Below are positions 63,820 through 64,000 of a stretch of 64,000 nt of DNA, one piece after another. This DNA comes from Pelotalea chapellei (GTDB lineage Bacteria > Desulfobacterota > Desulfuromonadia > Geobacterales > Pseudopelobacteraceae). Positions within the stretch are counted from its first letter, which is position 1, and each line of letters starts with the position of its first letter. The stretch is from NCBI RefSeq assembly GCF_018531195.1, contig NZ_JAHDYS010000007.1, positions 124,001-188,000 on the forward strand, written 5' to 3'. A program made the translations under genes and the position numbers. Under the pieces are notes generated by a model. That model did not search any database. It had not been told where the DNA came from and was given only the letters and a program-made list of their open reading frames with translations.

Positions 63820-64000
63820 ATGACTCTCACCGGAATTGCCCTGCTTTTTGTTGTGATTGCTTTTGGAGCTTTGGTACTCGTACTGATTCCGACTCTGCTT
63901 ACCGTCAAGCGTACGGCAGCCTCGGTCGGTTCACTTGCTGAAATGGTTACTACAGAGCTTCGACCTACTCTCAAGGAACTGACTTCTGTCCTTGTGGAAC
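63820..64000 (+). CDS. DUF948-type membrane protein, N-terminal part (cut by window edge)
   Basis: From ATG 63820 (GGAG upstream) about 60 residues are visible: a membrane helix (ALLFVVIAFGALVLVLIPTL, about 6-25) followed by TAASVGSLAEMVTTELRPTL and LKELTSVLVE. This is the usual start of DUF948 proteins, small inner-membrane proteins with a coiled-coil tail. The function is unknown. A YtxH protein often follows, as may be the case beyond the window. Confidence 0.75.
   Translation, partial: MTLTGIALLFVVIAFGALVLVLIPTLLTVKRTAASVGSLAEMVTTELRPTLKELTSVLVE

Overview
The window reads as a chromosomal segment of a free-living, motile, Gram-negative anaerobe of the Geobacter/Pelobacter type (Desulfuromonadia/Geobacterales). 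This is inferred from gene content, not from a marker gene. The evidence is a large flagellar operon with σ54-type features, a type II secretion secretin, OmpA/OmpH/FKBP envelope proteins, a Leu T-box leader in front of leuA (unusual outside Firmicutes but reported in Deltaproteobacteria), a branched-chain amino acid ABC transporter, and a B12/methylmalonyl-CoA gene group. I see no insertion sequences, phage genes, tRNA, rRNA or CRISPR array. The segment looks like core genome with dense operons and 1-17 nt start/stop overlaps.

Region 1, 1-21150 (all minus strand), is motility. Reading with transcription, the order is a large second FliK-like protein, a free-standing FlhB C-domain (FhlB) and phosphoglucomutase. 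Next come CheY, CheX, a CheX-receiver fusion with a degenerate receiver, and an AMIN/TPR lipoprotein-like or periplasmic protein. The classical run follows: flgB-flgC-fliE-fliF-fliG-fliH-fliI-fliJ-motE-like-fliK-flgD-TIGR02530-flgE, a terminator, and then fliL-fliM-fliN (cut by the window edge). In front of flgB lie a σ54-like -24/-12 element and, about 110 bp further upstream, two near-identical palindromes that look like an enhancer-binding-protein site.

Region 2, 21268-30464 (minus), holds α-glucan phosphorylase, the type II secretion genes gspF, gspE, gspD and gspC without pseudopilin genes, and dapF. Region 3, 30600-38514 (plus), is a run of housekeeping and transport genes: γ-carbonic anhydrase, two EamA-type permeases (one RarD), a YbaK deacylase, an Nramp metal transporter, a PhnP-like metallo-hydrolase, a large unrecognised 642-residue protein and a DUF422/CruF-like membrane protein.

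Region 4, 38635-45291 (minus), contains an amidohydrolase, leuA with a complete T-box leader whose promoter is embedded in the preceding terminator hairpin, and livH-livM-livG-livF. Leucine synthesis and branched-chain amino acid uptake are therefore adjacent. Region 5, 45589-55310 (mixed), has OmpH, FKBP isomerase, an ABC-F ATPase, a 52-residue small protein, threonine aldolase, an L,D-transpeptidase, hemB, an OmpA with calcium-binding type 3 repeats, a LarA-type racemase and a YtxH protein.

Region 6, 55407-64000, has an NAD-dependent glutamate dehydrogenase (minus) facing away from a plus-strand operon. That operon encodes a crotonase-family protein, CobO, a lone B12-binding domain, a second crotonase-family protein, MeaB, an EcfT/CbiQ permease and a CbiO ATPase. 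Both crotonase proteins lack the second catalytic Glu of true enoyl-CoA hydratases, which suggests another acyl-CoA reaction tied to B12-dependent methylmalonyl-CoA metabolism. The window ends inside a DUF948-type membrane protein gene.

No wholly new system is evident. The best leads are the crotonase/B12 operon, the degenerate receiver fusion, the FliK2-FhlB pair, the tandem palindromes at flgB, and the 642-residue unknown.
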